A DNA stretch of 64,000 nucleotides from Porphyromonadaceae bacterium (GCA_022840285.1 JALHIE010000027.1:20858-84857); one strand, 5' to 3'. Positions 8,722 to 18,400 are shown, numbered from the stretch's first letter. The notes: generated from the sequence alone by a model not told the origin. Program-made: numbers and translations.

Positions 8722-8754
8722 AAGTAAAAATCCCCGGCCACATTGGCCGGGGAT
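8593..8754 (+). repeat. Direct repeat copy 1 (lipoprotein tail plus terminator)
   Basis: This 162-bp segment is repeated exactly 2000 bp downstream (10593-10754) with about 19 differences by eye, close to 88% identity. It covers the last 43 codons of the broken lipoprotein and its terminator hairpin. Confidence 0.9.
8731..8752 (+). terminator. Hairpin terminator after the broken lipoprotein gene
   Basis: TCCCCGGCCA and TGGCCGGGGA form a near-perfect 10-bp stem. Unlike the second copy it lacks a good T-run. Confidence 0.6.
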
Positions 8755-8858
8755 ACTACTGACTTTCCGGAAAATGTCTTAAAAATTGTGTTTTATTTAC
8801 AATTTGAGAATAATTTTTACGGTATGGGAAGTTTTTAATTATTACCAATTAATAGACC

Positions 8859-10475
8859 ATGAGAACAATCAATTTCACTATTGCCCTCTTGCTGATGCTT
8901 TGGGTAACTGCCTGCAGCAATCAAGAGATCGTTGAAGAAGATCCGATGGAAACGGCGCACGCCCGTACCCTCAAGTTGAACGCTTCGATGCCGGATGAGG
9001 AGAAAAAGAGCGGCACGTCATCCACCCGTCTCACTTTCACGGAGACCGATGAGGGAGCCATTTCTGTAAGCTGGAAAGCGGGAGACAAGATCCATCTTTG
9101 CTTTGTCAGTGAAAATGGAAGCATCGTAAGGACAGTCCCAGATGTGGCTGTGACCAATATCTCCGCGGATGGGAAGAGGGCCGATTTTGAAGTGGTGATT
9201 CCCGAAGAGATCACCGGCACCTTCCATCTCTATGGTATCTATGGGGCATCCTTCTCACCGGCAAACAGCAAGACGGTGCTATTCCCGGCTCCGGCAGGAA
9301 CCACTTCCGGAACTTTGCTGGGCGACACCGAGCCGATCAACGTGATGCGGTTCGCGGCGGAGAACCTGACGGAGGCATCTTCTCCGCAGGTATCTTTCAG
9401 CCACATAGGCTCCATCTTTTCCGTTTGGATCTACAACGATACACCATCCCCTGTGAGCGTGGGGCAAATTACCCTCTCCAGCGCCGGAAAGGGTTATAAC
9501 TGGCTGCGGAACAGCACCGGAAATGCCACATTCGATATTGCCGACAACAGCTTTATCAATACCAATGCCGGTACCGAGCTGGTCTATTCTCCTCCTGCAG
9601 GAACCACTATCGCCGCAGGGGAGTCGCTCAAGCTCTATCGCTGGGTGGTGCCGGGCGATGAGGTTGACCCTTCCGACACCTCCAAATTGATGGATATCAA
9701 AGATATCAACGGTTCATTATTTACCGAGACAATTTTTGCCAGGGCCATGCAACTCGGGAAGTACTACCGCCTCAAAATGGTGTATGACGGCAGCCGGTTC
9801 AGGTATATCAAGATCCCGACCGACAGCGGGCTGACAGGGTACTGGTCCTTCGACGGCAATGCGAACGATATGGTAGGTACAAACAACGGAACCGTATACG
9901 GGAACGTGACACTCACCACCGATCGGAAAGGCAACAGCAACCGTGCTTACCAATTCAACGGCGGCAGCGGTGACTATATCAAGTGCTCCTCTCCCGGGAT
10001 CACCGGCACCGCCGCACGTACCTTCTCCTTCTGGGCTAAAGCGGATGCCTTATCTGCTTCAGAACAGGCCATTCTGAGCTACGGTGGTCCAACAACGGAT
10101 TATGGAGGCCGTTTTGAAATAAGTCTCGTGAACGGCGAGCTGATATGTGATATCTCATGGTCGAACTTGGGAAAGAAATCGACTGCGATCACTCCAGCCG
10201 TGTGGAATTTTTATACGGTTGTATTCATCGGTGGAGAAGGCCAGACACTCACTACAGGTGTGCGCTATTATGTGAATGGCACGTTAATCACCGATGTTGG
10301 TAAGATAACAAGGAATGATGTTATCAATACACGAAGCGATAATCCAATCTTTTTCGGCTCTCTTTATGGAACAGGTCGTCCTTTTAATGGGGTTATCGAC
10401 GAGGTGAGGATGTACGACAGGGCGTTGACCGGATCGGAAGTGAAAGGTCTCTATTACATGGATCGCCAGTTCTGA
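8859..10475 (+). CDS. Fimbrillin-like lipoprotein with C-terminal LamG (concanavalin-like) domain
   Basis: 538 residues. The lipobox is VTAC near residue 19. A fimbrillin/Mfa-like domain follows (about 30-320), marked by TRLTFTE, SVSWKAGDKIHLCF and a late KYYRLKMVYDG. From about residue 322 a LamG/laminin-G-like domain begins (GYWSFDGNANDMVG, AYQFNGG, FFGSL, DEVRMYDRALTGSEV), a fold that usually binds carbohydrate or protein. It is probably surface exposed. Both flanks carry copies of the same tail-plus-terminator sequence, so the gene sits between the remnants of a duplicated relative. Confidence 0.85.
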   Translation: MRTINFTIALLLMLWVTACSNQEIVEEDPMETAHARTLKLNASMPDEEKKSGTSSTRLTFTETDEGAISVSWKAGDKIHLCFVSENGSIVRTVPDVAVTNISADGKRADFEVVIPEEITGTFHLYGIYGASFSPANSKTVLFPAPAGTTSGTLLGDTEPINVMRFAAENLTEASSPQVSFSHIGSIFSVWIYNDTPSPVSVGQITLSSAGKGYNWLRNSTGNATFDIADNSFINTNAGTELVYSPPAGTTIAAGESLKLYRWVVPGDEVDPSDTSKLMDIKDINGSLFTETIFARAMQLGKYYRLKMVYDGSRFRYIKIPTDSGLTGYWSFDGNANDMVGTNNGTVYGNVTLTTDRKGNSNRAYQFNGGSGDYIKCSSPGITGTAARTFSFWAKADALSASEQAILSYGGPTTDYGGRFEISLVNGELICDISWSNLGKKSTAITPAVWNFYTVVFIGGEGQTLTTGVRYYVNGTLITDVGKITRNDVINTRSDNPIFFGSLYGTGRPFNGVIDEVRMYDRALTGSEVKGLYYMDRQF

Positions 10476-10517
10476 TAAAAAGGGTATGTTGGCTATGAGT
10501 GTGCCTCGCTTGTTGCA

Positions 10518-10721
10518 TTGCCGGGTATACGGGTAATATGTGGAGTCAGTGGTGCAAACCTGTTCACTAAGTACAACACAGTGGAAAATATCGAATCGGA
10601 AGTGACGGTGAAAGCAGGCACCCAGGTTGCGGCGGTGAATATCGGCACGGATTTCTTTTCGGTGTATACCGATAACGCCGACTCAAAGATCAAAATCCGA
10701 AAAATAACAATACCCTTGTAA
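10518..10721 (+). pseudogene. Orphan 3' end of a fimbrillin-like lipoprotein gene
   Basis: The last 43 or so codons (ESEVTVKAGTQVAAVNIG onward to IRKITIPL) match the tail of the broken gene at 8169-8721. The codons upstream of 10590 show no likeness to the family and have no signal peptide. It is a fragment, not a gene. Confidence 0.75.
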
Positions 10722-10754
10722 AAGTAAAAATCCCCGGCCAGTGTAGCCGGGGAT
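10593..10754 (+). repeat. Direct repeat copy 2 (lipoprotein tail plus terminator)
   Basis: Partner of 8593-8754 at an offset of exactly 2000 bp, covering the fragment tail and its terminator. Confidence 0.9.
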
Positions 10755-10757
10755 TTT
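10731..10757 (+). terminator. Rho-independent terminator
   Basis: TCCCCGGC and GCCGGGGA form the stem and TTTTT follows. It faces the converging aldolase gene. Confidence 0.8.
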
Positions 10758-10784
10758 TGTATCGTTCAGAAACCGTAAAGTGGA

Positions 10785-11758
10785 TTACGCTTTGCCTGCG
10801 CTGCCGAGTACTTTCTCGGTTTTGTGCATATAGAGTTTCTTCAACGATTCGCGAGCCGGGCCCACTCAGCGGGCTGGTTGGCGAACACTTCACGAACGGC
10901 AGCTGTCATAGCCAGGCGTCCGTCGGAGTCGATGTTGATTTTACATACAGCCGATTTGGCAGCTTCGCGCAGCCACTCTTCGGGAATGCCGATCGAGTCT
11001 TTCAGCTTGCCGCCGTATTGGTTGATGATATCCACGTATTCCTGCGGAACCGAAGAAGAACCGTGCAGAACGATGGGGAACCCGGGTATGCGTTCTTCGA
11101 TCTCTTTCAAAATGTCGAAACGCAGCATGGGAGGAACCAACTTGCCGTTCTCGTCGCGTGTACACTGGTCGGGCGTAAATTTAAACGCTCCGTGCGATGT
11201 TCCGATGGAGATAGCCAGAGAATCAACTCCGGTGCGGGTGACAAAATCAACCACTTCATCCGGTTCGGTGTACGTGTGGTGTTCGGCCTGAACATCGTCT
11301 TCGATACCGGCCAAAACGCCCAGTTCACCTTCAACCGTCACGTCGAATTGGTGCGCATAGTCCACCACTTTCTTGGTCAACGCGATGTTTTCTTCGTACG
11401 GAAGGTGCGAACCATCAATCATAACCGAAGAGAAACCGCTTTCGATACAATCCTTGCACAATTCAAAGCTGTCACCGTGGTCCAGGTGAAGGACAATGGG
11501 TATCTCATATCCCAGTTCCTTTGCATACTGAACGGCGCCTTGAGCCATATAACGCAGCAGGGTCTGATTGGCATACTTACGCGCACCGCTGGAAACCTGC
11601 AAAATTACGGGCGACTTTGTTGCCACGCAAGCAGAAACAATTGCCTGCAACTGTTCCATGTTGTTAAAATTGAAAGCAGGAATAGCATAGCCTCCCTCAA
11701 TCGCTTTTTTAAACAATTCTTTTGAGTTTACCAAACCCAACTCTTTGTAACTTACCAT
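10785..11758 (-). CDS. fba: Class II fructose-bisphosphate aldolase, 3' end frameshifted
   Basis: Cleaves fructose-1,6-bisphosphate to DHAP and glyceraldehyde-3-phosphate using a zinc ion. The frame from 11758 shows the class II hallmarks HLDHGD (residues 91-96), VEGELGVLAG and IVLHGSSSVPQEY. It then runs to a stop at 10841 with a wrong ending (EWARLANR). The normal ending is present in another frame: ESLKKLYMHKTEKVLGSAGKA, closing with TAA at 10785-10787. In relatives the sequence between is PAE-FDPRKYL-GPARES; here PAE joins directly to GPARES, a loss of about 19 bp at 10864/10865. The C-terminal tail would be lost if real. Because glycolytic aldolase is normally essential, a consensus error is likely. 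Confidence 0.93.
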
Positions 11759-11806
11759 ATTCTTGTTATTTAAAAAATTAATGAATTACGTTCCCAAAAC
11801 AAGGTA

Positions 11807-11814
11807 CAAAAATA
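11807..11814 (-). promoter_or_regulatory. TAnnTTTG promoter box for fba
   Basis: Minus-strand TATTTTTG about 48 bp upstream of the fba start, with a TTTG at 11829-11832 as a possible upstream element at shorter than usual spacing. Confidence 0.5.
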
Positions 11815-11892
11815 ACATTTATTCTGCACAAACGGAAATTTTTTCTCCTAAGAGAATGTAAAAGAGTTGAGTTTATTAGAGATGGAGTCTCA

Positions 11893-11939
11893 TATTTTTG
11901 TTAAAACTGTCGTTATGTCATTTTTTTCTCCTATTTTTG
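11893..11939 (+). promoter_or_regulatory. Two TATTTTTG promoter boxes for the transhydrogenase operon
   Basis: TATTTTTG occurs at 11893-11900 and again at 11932-11939, about 90-135 bp upstream of pntA1. Either may be the -7 element. Confidence 0.45.
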
Positions 11940-12028
11940 TGATTAATTTTTGAGTGGCCTTTACAAAGAGAAACATCCAAAAAGTTAGTTTTCTAATATT
12001 ATTTTGAACAATAAATTACAAATCAATT

Positions 12029-13186
12029 ATGATCGTAGGGATTCCCAAGGAAATTATGTCGGGAGAAGCTCGTGTGGCTGCTACCCCCGAAACCGTGAAG
12101 AAATTTATTCAGGACGGCATGACCGTGCTTGTGGAAGCCGGTGCCGGAGTAAAATCGCTTTATTACGACGAACAGTATAGAGAAGCCGGAGCCGAAATGG
12201 TGGGCGACGCGGAGCACCTCTTCGAAAGAGCTGACCTTATCCTGAAAGTGAAAGAACCGCTTTTTAACGAAAATGTGGGCAAACACGAAGTGGAGATGAT
12301 GCATCCGGGGCAGTTCCTGATTACGTTCATCCATCCCGCCTCACCCGTAAACCACAACATGGTAAAGCAGTTGGTCGCCCGGGGCGTGACCGGCCTCACA
12401 CTCGATAGCATCCCCCGCATCTCGCGCGCTCAAAACATGGACGCCCTCACCTCGATGAGTACTTGTGCAGGTTACAAGGGAATCATCATGGCGGCCGACG
12501 ACCTGTCGGTATTCATGCCGCAGATGTTCACCGCCGTAGGAATGCTTAAGCCTGCCAACGTGCTGGTTATCGGTGCCGGTGTTGCCGGATTGCAGGCGCT
12601 GGCCACTGCCAAGCGGCTGGGGGCAGTGACTTACGCCATGGATATTCGTCCTGCTGCCAGCGAACAGGCCAAAAGCGTCGGAGCCAGGATCATTGAAACC
12701 GGCATTCCGGAAGAGTTGGCGGTCGGCAAGGGCGGATATGCGCAAAAGCTCCCCGAGGAGTGGTTGGCGAAAGAGCGTGAAGTGCTGGCAAGTGTGCTGA
12801 AAGATATGGACATTGTGTTCTGCAGCGCGTTGATTCCGGGAAAGGTGGCGCCGGTTCTTATTACCGGGGAAATGGTGGAATCGATGAAAAACGGAGCGGT
12901 GATTGTGGATATCTCCATCGATCAGGGCGGTAACTGCGAGGTTACCCCGGCAGGAAGAAAAGAGGTGATCCACAACGTGATGGTTCAGGGAATCAAGAAT
13001 ATACCGGGATTAATTCCCACCAGCTCTACCTGGATGTTCTCTCAAAACGTTTATAACCTGGTGAAATACTTATCGAAAGACGGAGAGGTAGCGCTGGACC
13101 TGAACGATGAAATTGTCCGTTCTATCCTGGTAACCCATAAGGGCGAGATCGTGCACGAGGGAACGCGTGAAGCGATGGGATTGTGA
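12029..13186 (+). CDS. pntA1: NAD(P) transhydrogenase alpha subunit part 1 (NAD-binding)
   Basis: 385 residues matching the soluble dI domain of the proton-translocating Re/Si-specific transhydrogenase: IVGIPKEIMSGEARVAATPE at the start, the RAQNMDALTSMS loop, and the Rossmann motif VLVIGAGVAGLQALATAKRLG. It passes hydride between NADH and NADP+ coupled to proton entry, the usual NADPH source in these organisms. The alpha subunit is split here, and the membrane part is the next gene. Confidence 0.96.
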   Translation: MIVGIPKEIMSGEARVAATPETVKKFIQDGMTVLVEAGAGVKSLYYDEQYREAGAEMVGDAEHLFERADLILKVKEPLFNENVGKHEVEMMHPGQFLITFIHPASPVNHNMVKQLVARGVTGLTLDSIPRISRAQNMDALTSMSTCAGYKGIIMAADDLSVFMPQMFTAVGMLKPANVLVIGAGVAGLQALATAKRLGAVTYAMDIRPAASEQAKSVGARIIETGIPEELAVGKGGYAQKLPEEWLAKEREVLASVLKDMDIVFCSALIPGKVAPVLITGEMVESMKNGAVIVDISIDQGGNCEVTPAGRKEVIHNVMVQGIKNIPGLIPTSSTWMFSQNVYNLVKYLSKDGEVALDLNDEIVRSILVTHKGEIVHEGTREAMGL

Positions 13187-13214
13187 AAAATAAATTTTAA
13201 TTGCCGAGGTTGAC

Positions 13215-13511
13215 ATGAATCCAGTTTTTTTGATAGTGATTTTTGCATTGGCCACCGGGGTCGGATACGTGATCATCAAAAACGTGCCGAGCTTGCTGCA
13301 TACCCCGCTGATGTCGGGAATGAACGCCCTGTCGGGAATTACCATTCTTGGTGCGGTAGCCGCGGTGGGCTTGTCGGTGGCGGCAACCGGACAGATCCTG
13401 GGTGGATTGGCCGTTGTTGCCGCTACGGTAAATGTTGTCGGAGGTTTCGGGGTTACACACCGGATGCTTAAGATGTTCGACAAGAAAAAGAAGGAGGAAA
13501 AGCCATCATGA
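13215..13511 (+). CDS. pntA2: NAD(P) transhydrogenase alpha subunit part 2 (membrane)
   Basis: 98 residues with three hydrophobic helices and the conserved TPLMSGMNALSGI and GFGVTHRMLKMF segments of the dII domain. It follows pntA1 by 28 bp, and its stop overlaps the pntB start (ATGA), showing translational coupling. Confidence 0.95.
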   Translation: MNPVFLIVIFALATGVGYVIIKNVPSLLHTPLMSGMNALSGITILGAVAAVGLSVAATGQILGGLAVVAATVNVVGGFGVTHRMLKMFDKKKKEEKPS

Positions 13512-14932
13512 CACCCACTCTTTATTACGTTGTTTGTGCGGTTTTGTCCGTCACCGTTTTGTTGGGGATCTCCATGATGAGCCGGGTGAAGACGGCTGTC
13601 CGGGGCAACATCATCAGTGCGGCCAGTGTTCTCGCGGGGATTGTGGTTACGTTGCTTTACAACCGGATTGCTTCTGTTGGAAGCATATACGTTTATATGT
13701 TGGTGGGGGTTGTTATCGGAAGCGCGTTTGCCGTCCATGTAAAAATGATCCAGATGCCGCAGCTGGTCGCCTTGCTGAACGGGGTAGGCGGGCTGGCATC
13801 TGCCCTGGTAGGTATCCTGACGTTGCTGGGAGTGGGGCAGTGGGTAAGTGATTTTCCCGTCTTTTCCAACGTTACCGCCGTCCTGGCGATAGTGGTGGGG
13901 GTTATCACCCTGGTTGGCAGCCTGGTCGCTGCCGGAAAGCTGCATAAGCTTTTGTCCCAGAGGCCGGTAATCTGGAAAAACCACGCTGCCGTGTTGAACT
14001 TCAGCCTGATTGTGCTCGCCGTTTCCGTGGTTTATTCCGCTTTTGCGGGAAACGTGTTTGGCCTGCCTGCGGACGTTGCGTTGATTCTGTTGATAAGCAT
14101 CGCATTCAGCGCACTTTTCGGATTTGCTTTTTCCATCCGCGTGGGAGGAGCGGACATGCCCATTACCATCTCGCTGCTTAACTCGTTGAGCGGTGTGGCC
14201 GGAGCTATTGCCGGTATGGCGATCAGCGATATTCTGCTGGTTTCGGTCGGAGGGATTGTGGGCGCGTCCGGATTGTTCCTCACACAGATCATGTGCCGTT
14301 CGATGAACCGTAGCCTGATGGACATTTTAACCGGAAAAACCTCCGTTTCGGGGAAAAAGGCGGCTCAGTCCCGGCCGGTAATGGAAGAGCCGAAAGACGA
14401 AACGCCGGATGAGCAACCCGGTAAGCCGTCGGCCGGAGAAATCCTGCGGAATGCCCGGTCGGTGATCATCGTTCCCGGATACGGAATGGCCCTGGCGCAG
14501 GCACAACACCTGGTACGCCAGCTGGCCGACAAGCTGGAAGCGAACGGTGCGGAAGTGCGTTACGCCATCCATCCCGTCGCCGGCCGCATGCCCGGCCACA
14601 TGAACGTGCTGCTGGCGGAGGCCGACGTGCCTTACGAACAGCTTTACGAGATGGATGCGATCAACGGTGACTTCAAAGACACCGATGCCGTGATCGTGAT
14701 CGGTGCCAACGACGTGCTCAACCCCGCCGCACGTGATGCCGCGGATACACCCATCTACGGGATGCCCGTATTGAATGTGGACGAAGCCCCGGAGGTCTTC
14801 ATCTGCAATTTCGATCTGAGTCCCGGTTACGCCGGCGTGGAGAACCCGCTTTACACCAAAAAGAGCGGCGTGCACCTGATGCTGGGAGACGCCAAGGATT
14901 CGCTCTCGACAATGATCGCGTGGTTGAATTAA
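13508..14932 (+). CDS. pntB: NAD(P) transhydrogenase beta subunit
   Basis: 474 residues: about eight membrane helices over residues 1-275, a short charged linker, then the NADP-binding dIII domain with VPGYGMALAQAQH, VAGRMPGHMNVLLAEA, DVLNPAA and the late YAGVENPLY segment. Full length and intact; completes the three-gene operon. Confidence 0.96.
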   Translation: MTPTLYYVVCAVLSVTVLLGISMMSRVKTAVRGNIISAASVLAGIVVTLLYNRIASVGSIYVYMLVGVVIGSAFAVHVKMIQMPQLVALLNGVGGLASALVGILTLLGVGQWVSDFPVFSNVTAVLAIVVGVITLVGSLVAAGKLHKLLSQRPVIWKNHAAVLNFSLIVLAVSVVYSAFAGNVFGLPADVALILLISIAFSALFGFAFSIRVGGADMPITISLLNSLSGVAGAIAGMAISDILLVSVGGIVGASGLFLTQIMCRSMNRSLMDILTGKTSVSGKKAAQSRPVMEEPKDETPDEQPGKPSAGEILRNARSVIIVPGYGMALAQAQHLVRQLADKLEANGAEVRYAIHPVAGRMPGHMNVLLAEADVPYEQLYEMDAINGDFKDTDAVIVIGANDVLNPAARDAADTPIYGMPVLNVDEAPEVFICNFDLSPGYAGVENPLYTKKSGVHLMLGDAKDSLSTMIAWLN

Positions 14933-15049
14933 AAAAACAACCCATTTCCCCATTTTCCCTTGCGGATAGCTTTGTAGTTTAATAAATTTTATATTTCTTT
15001 GTTTGGCTTTATTTATCTTTTCCACACTTAATGTTTAATTTCTCGGCAA

Positions 15050-15361
15050 ATGGAAAATTTCAGCAACGACAATCAAATTCAGATAGAGCTCACGGAAGAA
15101 ATTGCTCAGGGAACCTATTCGAATCTGGCCATCATCTCGCACTCCTCTTCGGAATTTGTGGTGGATTTCGTACGGATTGTCCCGGGTATTCCCAAGGCAA
15201 AAGTAAAATCGCGCATTATCCTCACGCCCGAACACGCCAAAAGACTTCTTCTGGCGCTGAAGGACAATATCGATAAGTTTGAGAAGATGAACGGGACCAT
15301 TTCGGTGAACAACGAAAATCCCGGTTTTCTCCCTCCCATAGGAGGAATGGGGCAGGCGTAG
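15050..15361 (+). CDS. DUF3467 protein
   Basis: 103 residues matching DUF3467: QIELTEEIAQGTYSNLAII, then SSSEFVVDFVRIVPG and RIILTPEHAKRLLLAL. The family is conserved in Bacteroidota and other phyla without a settled role. Monocistronic, with its own terminator. Confidence 0.88.
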   Translation: MENFSNDNQIQIELTEEIAQGTYSNLAIISHSSSEFVVDFVRIVPGIPKAKVKSRIILTPEHAKRLLLALKDNIDKFEKMNGTISVNNENPGFLPPIGGMGQA

Positions 15362-15378
15362 CCTCTCCCCCTTTTTTT
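15349..15378 (+). terminator. Terminator overlapping the DUF3467 stop
   Basis: GGGGCAGGC-GTA-GCCTCTCCCC with one internal mismatch, followed by CTTTTTTT. Confidence 0.65.
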
Positions 15379-15412
15379 GTTTACATTTATTTTAAAAATC
15401 ACACTTTTTTTT

Positions 15413-15658
15413 ATGGAATCAGAAGTAAAAAAAGAAAAATTCAATTGGTTCACCATGTTTTGGGAGGGCTTTACCGGCATGTCGAAACTCGGCAGGACAC
15501 TGTGGATAATAGTGATTGTAAAGCTCATCATCATGTTTGCCATACTCAAGCCCATTTTTTTTCCCGATTTTCTCAAGGCACAGGTAAACGACGAATCGGA
15601 AAAAGCGGGATACGTGCGTGAACAAATGATTGAAAGGTCGTCTTTCGATTCAGAATAA
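15413..15658 (+). CDS. DUF4492 protein, cytochrome bd-associated
   Basis: The ATG at 15413 gives 81 residues: a soluble start, the conserved WFTMFWEGFTGMSKLGRTLW segment, and one membrane helix (about residues 33-52) ending in FPDFL. DUF4492 proteins lie immediately upstream of cydA in many Bacteroidota, as here with a 41-bp gap, and are presumed small partners of the bd oxidase. Confidence 0.85.
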   Translation: MESEVKKEKFNWFTMFWEGFTGMSKLGRTLWIIVIVKLIIMFAILKPIFFPDFLKAQVNDESEKAGYVREQMIERSSFDSE

Positions 15659-15699
15659 TAAAAATAAAATTATTAACCCAATTAATCTTTTAAAGATCT

Positions 15700-17155
15700 A
15701 TGGACTTATTACTGAATGCATCAGCTGTGGGTTGGGCGAGGGGGCAGTTCGCCCTTACGGCCGGCTATCATTGGATTTTTGTCCCGCTTACGCTGGGACT
15801 GGCCGTGATCATGTCTATCATGGAAACCATGTATGTGCGTACCGGGGACGAAAAATGGAAAAAAACCGCCAAGTTCTGGCAAATCATTTTCGGTATCAAT
15901 TTCGCTATCGGCGTGGCAACGGGCATTATCCTGGAATTTCAGTTCGGTACAAACTGGTCGAATTACAGTTTGTTCGTGGGCGATATTTTTGGCGCGCCAC
16001 TGGCCATTGAAGGTATTGTAGCGTTCTTCCTCGAAGCAACGTTTATTTCCATCATGTTTTTCGGGTGGGACCGGGTAAGCAAAAAGATGCACCTGGCGTC
16101 GACCTGGCTGGTAACCCTCGGGGCCACCCTGTCGGCGTTCTGGATCCTGGTGGCGAACGCCTGGATGCAATATCCCATCGGGATGGAGTTCAACCCCGAG
16201 ACCATGAGGAACGAGATGGTCGACTTCTGGGCGGTGGCCGGATCTCCCGTGGCCATCAACAAGTTTTTTCACACGGTTACTTCGTCGTGGGGCCTCGGCG
16301 CCGCGTTCGTGGTGGGGGTAAGCAGCTGGTACCTGATCAAGAAGAGGCACCAGGATTTTGCGCTCAGGAGCATAAAGATTGCCACCATATTCGGATTGGT
16401 GTCGTTTATATTGATTGCGGTCAGCGGTGACGGGTCGGCCTACGAAGTCACGCAAAAGCAGCCGATGAAGCTGGCCGCCATGGAAGGCCTGTACGAAGGA
16501 AAGGAAGGGGCCGGATTGGTAGCTGTCGGTTTGCTTAACCCGAAAAAGGAAGCATACAACGACGACGTGAACCCCTACCTGTTCAAGATAGAAATCCCCA
16601 AGCTTTTGTCCCTTATGGGTTATCGGAATATAAACGCGTTTGTGCCCGGCATCAAGGACGTTATTGACGGCGGATACACACTGCCCGACGGCTCCACCGC
16701 CTTGTCTTTCCGGGAAAAAAGGGAGCGCGGCCTGCTGGCCCACAAGGCGCTGGCCGATTTCCAGCAAGCGAAGAGTGAAGGACGGGATACCGATGCCGCC
16801 AATTTCGAAACCATCATCAAAGACAATTACAGCTACTTCGGCTACGGGTTCCTGGAAAAGGAAGAAGACCTGATCCCGAACGTTCCCCTCACGTTTTACA
16901 TGTTCCACTTTATGGTGATGGTAGGTGGATATTTCATCCTGTTCTTTGCGGTGGTTTGGTATTTCCACAGCAGGAAAAAGCTGGCGCCAGCCGTGGACCA
17001 TACAGGATGTGTTGCCTGTTCAGGCGGCAGCGTCTGGAGTGTCTGCCGGTAATGTGATAACCACTTTTATCCTCTTCGCGGTGCTGTTCACCGTTCTGCT
17101 TATTGCCGAAGTTACCATTATGCTGAAACAGATCCGGAAAGGGCCTGATTTTTAA
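15700..17155 (+). CDS. cydA: Cytochrome bd oxidase subunit I, internally deleted and frameshifted
   Basis: The frame from 15700 encodes most of subunit I (AGYHWIFVPLTLGLAV with the b595/d-side His, GWDRVSKKMH, MQYPIGM, then VPLTFYMFHFMVMVGGY). It runs out at 17052 with an unrelated tail. The true C-terminus is in another frame: RQPWTIQDVLPVQAAA then a last helix ending MLKQIRKGPDF, stop at 17155. The segment that normally lies between FHSRKKL and RQPW is missing. It is about 30 residues: one membrane helix and the GWxxAExG motif whose Glu binds heme b595. The junction near 16981-16992 is the 12-bp perfect palindrome GCTGGCGCCAGC. As read, the oxidase would be non-functional. Confidence 0.92.
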
Positions 17156-17198
17156 TCTTTCACAGAATAATTTATACACTTTAAAACACAAGCAAACT

Positions 17199-18353
17199 AT
17201 GATAACTTACGAATTTCTACAGAATTACTGGTGGTTTATAATATCGCTGTTGGGAGGATTGTTGGTATTTCTTCTTTTTGTGCAGGGCGGACAGTCGATG
17301 ATCCATTCGATCTCGAAGACGGAAGATGAAAAGAAACTGGTCATAAATGCCCTGGGCCGCAAGTGGGAGTACACCTTTACCACGCTGGTCACGTTCGGGG
17401 GTGCGTTCTTTGCATCGTTCCCGTTGTTTTACGCCACCAGCTTCGGCGGGGCATACTGGGTATGGATGTTGCTTTTGTTCTCTTTTGTGGTACAGGCCGT
17501 ATCCTATGAATTTCAATCGAAGCCGGGCAATGTGTTCGGGCCGAAGACCTACCGGTCGTTCCTGTTCTTCAACGGGATAATCGGCACATTCGTGCTGGGT
17601 GTTGCCGTAGCCACGTTCTTCACCGGATCGGAGTTTACCATCAACAAGGTGAACCTGGTGAGCTTCGGAACTGCCGGAAACGTGATGAGCGGGTGGGACA
17701 ATCCGCTTCACGGCCTCGAAGCGCTGGGGAACCTGAGGAACTGGTGCTTGGGGCTGGCCGTTCTTTTCCTGGCAAGGACGATGGCGAGCCTGTTTTTTGT
17801 GAACAGGTTGGATCACGACGTGTTGCACAACAGATCGAGAAAATACACGCTGTACAACGGTGTGCCGTTTGTGGTGTTCTTTCTGGCTTTCCTGATCTGG
17901 ACGCTGGTTTCCGACGGCTATGCCGTTAATCCGGATACGAAGGAAGTATTTATGGAGCCCTACAAGTACCTGAACAACTTCATCCAGATGCCGGTGGTGC
18001 TTGTCCTTTTCCTGCTGGGTGTCCTGTCGGTCCTGTGGGGAATTTTCGGTACGGTGGCCAACAGATCGTTCAATAAGGGAATCTGGTTTGCCGGGGCAGG
18101 CACGGTGGTGGCGGTAACCATGCTGCTGCTTGTGGCCGGATACAACCATACGGCATATTATCCGTCGTATACCAGCCTGCAAAGCTCGCTTACCGTACAA
18201 AACTCATCCTCCAGCGAGTTCACGTTGACAGCCATGTCGATTGTTTCGTTGCTCGTTCCTTTTGTGTTTGCCTACATCGTTTATGCCTGGAGGGCGCTGG
18301 AAGGGAAAAAGCTGAAGCTTGAAGACCTGAACAAAGACGGGCACGCCTATTAA
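17199..18353 (+). CDS. cydB: Cytochrome bd oxidase subunit II
   Basis: 384 residues with about eight or nine membrane helices and typical subunit II features (FVQGGQSMIHSI, GRKWEYTFTTLVTFGGAFFA, FGPKTYRSFLFFNGIIG, late AYIVYAWRAL). It is intact and starts 43 bp after the end of cydA. Works with CydA as the high-affinity quinol oxidase for low oxygen. Confidence 0.95.
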   Translation: MITYEFLQNYWWFIISLLGGLLVFLLFVQGGQSMIHSISKTEDEKKLVINALGRKWEYTFTTLVTFGGAFFASFPLFYATSFGGAYWVWMLLLFSFVVQAVSYEFQSKPGNVFGPKTYRSFLFFNGIIGTFVLGVAVATFFTGSEFTINKVNLVSFGTAGNVMSGWDNPLHGLEALGNLRNWCLGLAVLFLARTMASLFFVNRLDHDVLHNRSRKYTLYNGVPFVVFFLAFLIWTLVSDGYAVNPDTKEVFMEPYKYLNNFIQMPVVLVLFLLGVLSVLWGIFGTVANRSFNKGIWFAGAGTVVAVTMLLLVAGYNHTAYYPSYTSLQSSLTVQNSSSSEFTLTAMSIVSLLVPFVFAYIVYAWRALEGKKLKLEDLNKDGHAY

Positions 18354-18400
18354 AAATTTTATTTTAACCGTTACGGGGCAGGTGTGAAGAATAAAATGTG

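Noticed and set aside
10757..11725. Long plus-strand open frame opposite the aldolase gene
   Set aside because: It is the antisense shadow of fba and has no start signal or family likeness; the minus strand carries clear aldolase motifs.
15721..17001. 426-codon minus-strand open frame over cydA
   Set aside because: His/Gln/Arg-rich composition typical of antisense frames in GC-rich genes; the plus strand encodes CydA.
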